Shown here: in pieces, positions 58,530-64,000 of the stretch
How the letters are laid out: the number at the start of each line of letters is the position of its first letter
Position numbering within the stretch: the stretch's first letter is position 1
Assembly: GCA_047495785.1 (NCBI GenBank)
Contig: JBLDXI010000001.1
Span: 1,302,001-1,366,000 of the forward strand
Source: Lepidodermella squamata
Taxonomy: Eukaryota; Gastrotricha
Length of the DNA: 64,000 nucleotides
Reading direction: 5' to 3'
Program-made: the position numbers and the translations under genes
Notes under the pieces: model-generated
What the model saw: the letters and a program-made list of their open reading frames with translations, nothing else
Databases searched by the model: none
Told to the model about the DNA's origin: nothing

Positions 58530-59353
58530 ACCTAGTTAAAGGTTTATCCCATTTAATTCTACATTTATCAGTCCACCTTTCATTTCTCTGTTCCACTCTG
58601 TTTCACAGAGGTTATATATACCGGGGTTAAGCGAGGCCATCAATCTTCGATCGGATGTTGTAGTAGACGCTGTTATTTTCTGAAACAACGGAAATGTAAG
58701 ACCGTTGCGCACTTGTGGTCATAAAAAAGTATGCGCAAGGCCATAAAAAATCGCTCGAGCATGAATCGCTGCACGCTACCGATAGATTGGTAATACCTGT
58801 AGATTCACCTCGCTAGCATCCTGCGAAAATCATAATGGCTATATTATCGCATTTATTACTTCCTGCGTCTATATAGGCTCGTGATATTTACACGCATGAT
58901 TACTATTATCTCAATGTCTAAATTCAAGTTATTCATTTTTCACCACATTAACTCGCAACTTCCGTGATTCTAATAGAGTTATAGTGGCTTTAATTGGATC
59001 AAGCTTGTCCTTGGTGATCGAGAAATTATATAAGTTACATTCGAATCACGCAACTTTTTCCCAAAATTTATTCGCCTCTGCCAGAACCTGATGGGTCTAT
59101 GCGCTTAGTTCAGTAAAATTTGGGACTTTAACCAACTGCCCAGCTGACCAATCATAGAGCGAGTCTGTGGATGACCTTTTTACGACTTCCCACTCAACGC
59201 CTTTTTGCGTCATCAAACTTCAATTTCCCCAAATTAGCGCACTTTTTATGATTGAATAGTTGTGACCACGTAATGAAAATACCTCATTTTTTTACCCACG
59301 TCAAATATAGAGTAAAATTAATTTTGAATGATTGATTCGCTACACACTTGATA

Positions 59354-61172
59354 ATGCCTACAAGCACTATTTTACAAACTTCAGCGATAATGCCGGTGCT
59401 ATTCGAAGACCCGGCAGCTCGCGTAACGCCAGCAGCCGACATGACTCTGCAAGTCATTATGCTCGACATTTTAAACTGTTCAAGCCATGAATCTTGCTTC
59501 ACTTCATTCGAAGAAGCCGCTGATAGCGATTTACAGGTCGCCATGTATTGCAATGCTACATCCATCAATGGCTTATCGGATAAATGCTGCGATAGGCAAA
59601 TTAAGGTGGATGAGACTGACGCGACAATGCTGAACACGATTCTGAATGTTTGGCTGATGGGACTTTTCGGAATGCTTGGGGTCGTCAGCAACATTCTGGC
59701 AGCGGTGGTCCTCAACCACCCACGCATTTCCGGCACTACCACCTCGCTCTACCTTCGAATGTTGTCCATTTCAGGTGAGAAAAACTATAAAAAAAAATTA
59801 CGAGGTTTTCATTCATTATCGGACTGTCAGTTTTTTAATTGTCTCATCGGACTAATAATTATGCGTGATTTTCAATATTTTTGCAGACCTAACGCTATGC
59901 CTAGTCGTCACGCTGTTTTGCATGGCTGATTTCGGGGACATCTTCCCGGCCAGTGTTCTACAAATCTACATGACAGTTATACCATACGCCTCGGTTCTTC
60001 CCCACATCAGCCGGCTGAATTCAATTCTACTCGTTGTAGCAGTCACCGTCGAACGCTACGTCGCCGTTTGCCACCCGTTGAAGGCCCAGCGATTCTGCAC
60101 GATGCGCTACTGTCGTATCCTAATCACCCTAATTTTCTTCATCGCGGTGATCTGCAACTTGCCACGGCTTCTCTTCCTTGAAAATGCGATATGTTTTGGA
60201 TTGAGTACAAACGTCATGTCAGACTTCTTCATTCACCCAATTACGAACATTGTGTTCCACGTTATTTTCGAGGTAGATTAAATTAATTTTTAATTAAATT
60301 GGTTATTTAAATTCAATTTTCCAGTCTGTGATTTACTGCATCTGTCCGTTTACAATTTTGACGGTATTCAACGTGCTTTTATTGCGATCAGTTCGCCGAT
60401 CGACGGCCTTCATCCGTCAGAGCAAAAGCGCTCATGAGCGGCGAAGCGAGGAGAACCAACGCCAATTAACCGTCATGCTTGTCGTTCTAGTCGCTGCATT
60501 TGTCACCTGCCAAGTACCAGCAGTAATTTACGTAGTTCTAGTTCGACCACTCACGTTTCACGACCCATCGATGCGCTTCAATGAGATCGTAATAATTATT
60601 GATCAGGTGAGTCATCATAGCCGTAAATTCATCATTCATCCTTAATGAATCATGTTTTTTAGATCCGAAATTTTCCGGTCATGCTGAATTCTGCGCTTAA
60701 TTTTTGGCTTTACTGCGCGGCTGGGAAAAAATTCCGCGAGGTTCTAATTTTAATTTTCTTCGGCAGTTGCAAGGCCTACTCGATTCGAGATTCAGGAGGC
60801 TTCCAAACCACTTCGACCGCAACTTATCACCGGACAAGCGTGCATGCTACAGCGCCTATGGCTCGAGTTTCTGTTGATTGGCAACGGGCCAAAAAGTTCT
60901 CGCCGGAAAAGCCGATAATGGCCGATACAATTAGCCCAGATTTTGCAACAGCCTCTTACTCACCTTCCCCGCCGACTGCGGAGAAGGGCGTTTTATCTGA
61001 TGATGATTCATCCGAGTATTTTCGAATTCGCAGCTCTACAATGACTAAGTATGCAGAACGTGCCTTGAAGCGGGCTAATTACATAGCGACCGGGCACAGT
61101 GAAACCAGTCTTTTAGCCCGTAGTTCCGACCCAGCTCGGCCTGATGAAGGCGGAACTTATTTCAACGTATAA
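59354..61172 (+). CDS. FMRFamide-receptor-like GPCR
   Basis: Exons 59354-59774, 59887-60272, 60325-60606 and 60663-61172 (532 aa). Long extracellular N-terminus (about 100 aa) with N-glycosylation sites and several Cys, then seven helices. TM1 GVVSNILAAVVL, intracellular loop 1 plus TM2 SGTTTSLYLRMLSISDLTLC (typical of the FMRFamide receptor group), TM3 end VTVERYVAVCHPL, and TM7 SALNFWLYCAAGKKFR. The Ser/Thr-rich C-tail of about 140 aa ends GGTYFNV, a possible PDZ ligand. TM7 has NFWLY instead of NPxxY. Expected to couple neuropeptides to G proteins; the ligand cannot be told. An alternative start is Met at 59390. Confidence 0.85.
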
Positions 61173-61596
61173 TTTTTTTCTCACGGTGTGTGACTCATTG
61201 GCAACAGTAATGAGGCGATATTTATTTGCTTATTAACAAAAATTGCTGCTATATATTATAATAAAAAAGTTGAAGTATTAAAATATTGTTTTTCTAGTAA
61301 AATGAGTGCAGATAGCTTGTGGGTGCAAGATGATTAGTAACACTGACCTCTCAACGGCTCGAGCCTGGACGATATAACGGGTTCCCAGGCACCTGAGGTG
61401 CACGCTCAGGCAGTTAATCCGGCACCTTTACTACTAATAGGATGGCCGTCATTTTAAGCTGATTAAATGGCGGAAAAAAATGACACATTAGAGGCCGCAA
61501 CAAAAAATTGATAAATTAATAGTAAAATTGGCTTATTTCCTGGGCAGCCAGTTGAATTAGTCAGCTATTTTTAATAATTTTTAGGATAATTTTTCT
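61173..61596. other. Intergenic region before Kunitz-like gene V
   Basis: Nothing recognised beyond AT-rich DNA and an imperfect CCTGAGG/CTCAGG inverted motif near 61390-61410. Confidence 0.4.
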
Positions 61597-62418
61597 ATGG
61601 CAAAATCATTCGTATTCTTAAGCATTTTGGCTCTGGGATCAGCTCAGACTCAAAGGACAACTACAGAATTCGATGCCGGTGCTGAAGTAGCTGGCGCAGC
61701 TCCAAGTATAATCTACCTTAATTAAGCCGTCATTTTTCAATCAATTTTCTGCTATGTAGATCTAGTAAATGGGGTCATGAACGGCTTCTTCGGCTCAGCT
61801 TTCCCATTTTCGAACTCAGGCGATAACGGACTCGGCAGTATTCAGCGCCTCGGCAGCTGGCCATTAGCCTTTCAAAATAACAATAGCTCATCGAATGTGG
61901 TTCCAATTCCGGCCTTGCCGCAACAAAGCCAGCCCCAATTAGGGTTCCTCAACTTCCCTGGTATGCCAGGCCTGAACATTTTCGGCCAACAGAATAACCA
62001 GCCGGCGACGACAACAACGACAAAAGCTGCAACGACTACTACTACTACAACCACAACTGCTGCGACTACGTCAAATGCGGCTGATTGGAACGCTTGGTTT
62101 CCTGGCGTGTTTCAAATGCCGAATTTCGGCCTGCCCAATGTGCCCAGCCTGCCGATAACTTCCAGCCAAAAGTGCTCAGCCGCTATCCCTGACGCCGGCC
62201 CATCGCCATGCACGTTGCCAACGAAATCGCGGTTTTATTTCGATTTCGCCAGGCAGCAATGCGTTGAACAACAATTGTGCCCCAAGTACGTCAACGGCGC
62301 CTGGGACATTGGAGCGGATGATTTGAACAACTTCGACTCGAATGACCAATGCCTGGCTGAGTGCTTGCCGAGCGCTGTTAGTACAACCGCATCGGCACCC
62401 ACAACTGTCAAAGCTTGA
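61597..62418 (+). CDS. Secreted Kunitz-like protein with Thr-rich linker, V
   Basis: Exons 61597-61705 and 61760-62418 (255 aa). Signal peptide MAKSFVFLSILALGSAQT. Asn/Pro/Phe-rich region, then a poly-Thr/Ala stretch of about 35 residues, likely O-glycosylated. A C-terminal six-Cys module follows: KCSAAIPDAGPSPC, FYFDFARQQCVEQQLC, then NNFDSNDQCLAEC. RFYFDFARQQC closely matches the Kunitz core YYYDxxxxxC. Same C3-C4 spacing of 5 as genes S and T but a Thr rather than Gln linker. Confidence 0.78.
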
Positions 62419-62760
62419 TGATTAATGTTCAGCTAAAAAAATCAAAAACCCAAAATATTGCCCTGTTCACTTCATTATTTTTCGCTATTTTTTTTGCAAC
62501 ATCACATGTCGTTGAACCTGAGTAATAAATTTGTTGCGTTTAAATCGGCTATTTATTGTTTTCCAGCGCACTCAAATTTCTTGTGCTATAGGGCTATAAT
62601 AAAAAATAACACCCATTTCGAAGGGTGGGAGTTGACACCACGTGAGTTGGCGCGATAAATAATTGCTTTGTTTACGCGCTCGGCTTTTAACGTCTCCACC
62701 TTAAAAAATTAATTTCAGAACTTCTATTCTCAAAATTAAATAATACAATTTTTCTGGCGA

Positions 62761-63564
62761 ATGAGACTAGGGGATAGCGATTTTCGGACATTTATAGCCT
62801 TAGCGCTATGCTTGTTTTTCAAGCTAAGCCTAGGCAATCCGTTGGCAGATGATCTGCCCGAATCGATCGATGACGATCTACCAGCGGCTTTGCCAGAGCC
62901 TGTTGACGATGAACAGAAGTCGACTATGCCACCGATTGTAACACGCATAATTACGCCGAGGCCCGGAGCGAAGTTGCCTGATCACCTAAACGGCGCTATT
63001 GCGTTTTCGAATGGAACTATCAAGCTTAAAAACGGGACAATGTTCAATTTGCCAAAATGCAATAGAACTGTTGATGTCAACTGTACATCAGCTATGAATG
63101 CAACCGCTCACTTTTTTGGTTGGTTTTATTTTGAAGAAATTACCAAATTTATACCGAACTGTGAAAATTGTTTATTTGCCTATTTATGGTAGTTGATCTT
63201 AATTTAATTATTTTTTCAGGTTTACTTGGATTTGGCGGCGGACTGGGTGGTTGGGGCTTCCCAGGTTGGGGAGCAGGAGGAGGAGGAGGCTGGGGCGGTG
63301 GTTGGGGCAATGGAGCCAGTGCCGGCTACAACGGCGCAAGTGCAGGCAATACTTGGGGAAACAGCTATGCCGGTGGTTACGGCGGGTAAATTTTTTGAAA
63401 ATTTAACAAAATTTCAATCATAATTTCTCGGTTTTCCTTAATACAAGACCTGGCTGGGGTGGCGGCTGGGGCGGGTTTGTTTCAGGTTGACTGCATCGCA
63501 AATTCGAAATGTTTCATTTTATTTTTGCAGACCTGGCGGATGGGGAGGCGGTTTTCGGCGGTAA
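62761..63564 (+). CDS. Secreted Gly/Trp-rich protein
   Basis: Exons 62761-63118, 63220-63385, 63448-63474 and 63531-63564 (194 aa). Signal sequence FIALALCLFFKLSLG; acidic pro-like segment (DDLPESIDDDLPAALPEPVDDE); several N-glycosylation sequons; then a Gly/Trp repeat region (GGLGGWGFPGWGAGGGGGWG, later GPGWGGGWGG) ending GGFRR. Exons 3 and 4 are tiny and both start with the same ACCTGGC sequence, giving repeated GPGxW units. The exon 1 donor (GTTGGT at 63119) is weak and was chosen for phase. Function unknown; similar Gly-rich secreted proteins occur in cuticle, mucus or antimicrobial families. Confidence 0.6.
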
Positions 63565-64000
63565 TTTCAAAGCGACCTCATCTTCAGAGACTTGCCATAT
63601 AATAACCAGTCACCTCAAAAAACTCTTGATCACATGATCTATCTTGAATTATACTACGAATAATTAGTTCGTCATTCATTTTTTTGTCGGAAATACTGGA
63701 AAAATAAAAAATAATTCCGATCTCAATCCATTTTGATTTTTTGGAGGGCGATCGGTCGTTCTTTTTTCGAAAATTAGTTAATAAAAAAGAATGGCTTCAA
63801 ATTGTCGTAAATCAAGGTGTTAAACGTGGAATTCAGATGAGAGCGCGGCGTAATAAAATTTTATTGTTCTGACCGAAGCAGTGTAGTTGTTATATTGACT
63901 TGAAAACTAGCAATTAAAAATTGAAGAAATTTTTCGACCGCATGGACGTTAACTATTTTCATGTCGCTGCATTGTTATTTCTCGCATCGTTAGCTTTTTG
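63565..64000. other. Right-end intergenic sequence
   Basis: 3' flank of the Gly/Trp-rich gene with AATAAAAAATAA near 63701. No further feature was recognised to the window end. Confidence 0.4.

Overview
The window is nuclear DNA of a small-genome invertebrate animal, most likely an ecdysozoan and possibly a nematode. Genes are compact. Introns are mostly about 45-70 bp with GT...TTTCAG ends. Families are typically animal: tetraspanins, a troponin T-like protein, cytosolic sulfotransferases, receptor guanylate cyclases, an FMRFamide-receptor-like GPCR, Kunitz-like and sushi proteins. Closely spaced gene pairs with an acceptor-like tract but no donor hint at spliced-leader operons. A tardigrade or another ecdysozoan cannot be excluded. 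All exon models were built by eye from splice consensus, reading phase and agreement between paralogues.

Region 1-8.4 kb (minus strand): three tandem copies of a membrane guanylate cyclase. It has two membrane helices, a NIT-like sensor between them and a C-terminal class III cyclase domain. The leftmost copy keeps only three exons and stops at a palindromic element at the window edge. The spacers hold a LINE relic and one MITE that lies in an intron.

Region 8.5-19.5 kb: an intronless ankyrin/SOCS-like gene, four plus-strand tetraspanins, one divergent minus-strand tetraspanin, and a single-pass membrane protein of unknown role.

Region 19.7-28.7 kb: four minus-strand cytosolic sulfotransferases with identical exon structure, interleaved with three tRNA-Thr(CGT) genes in a duplicated array. 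A fifth, divergent sulfotransferase lies at 52.4 kb on the plus strand.

Region 29-34.3 kb: a secreted pancreatic-lipase-family enzyme whose first intron ends in a 52-bp minisatellite that repeats its own splice acceptor, then a short troponin T-like gene with an acidic tail.

Region 36-45.3 kb: a two-gene cassette of secreted, very basic Ser-Ala/Gly-Arg low-complexity proteins. It is present twice, 7.07 kb apart, with duplicated promoters, about 130-bp intergenic gaps and a 494-bp stretch of complete identity that suggests gene conversion. Transposon debris (pogo/DDE_1, LINEs) and an inverted fragment of the first cassette gene lie between the copies. This is the strongest candidate here for something undescribed.

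Region 46-64 kb: a sushi-domain membrane protein, a disordered protein, the fifth sulfotransferase, three secreted Kunitz-like proteins with Gln- or Thr-rich linkers, a peptide GPCR and a Gly/Trp-rich secreted protein, with foldback elements in the spacers.
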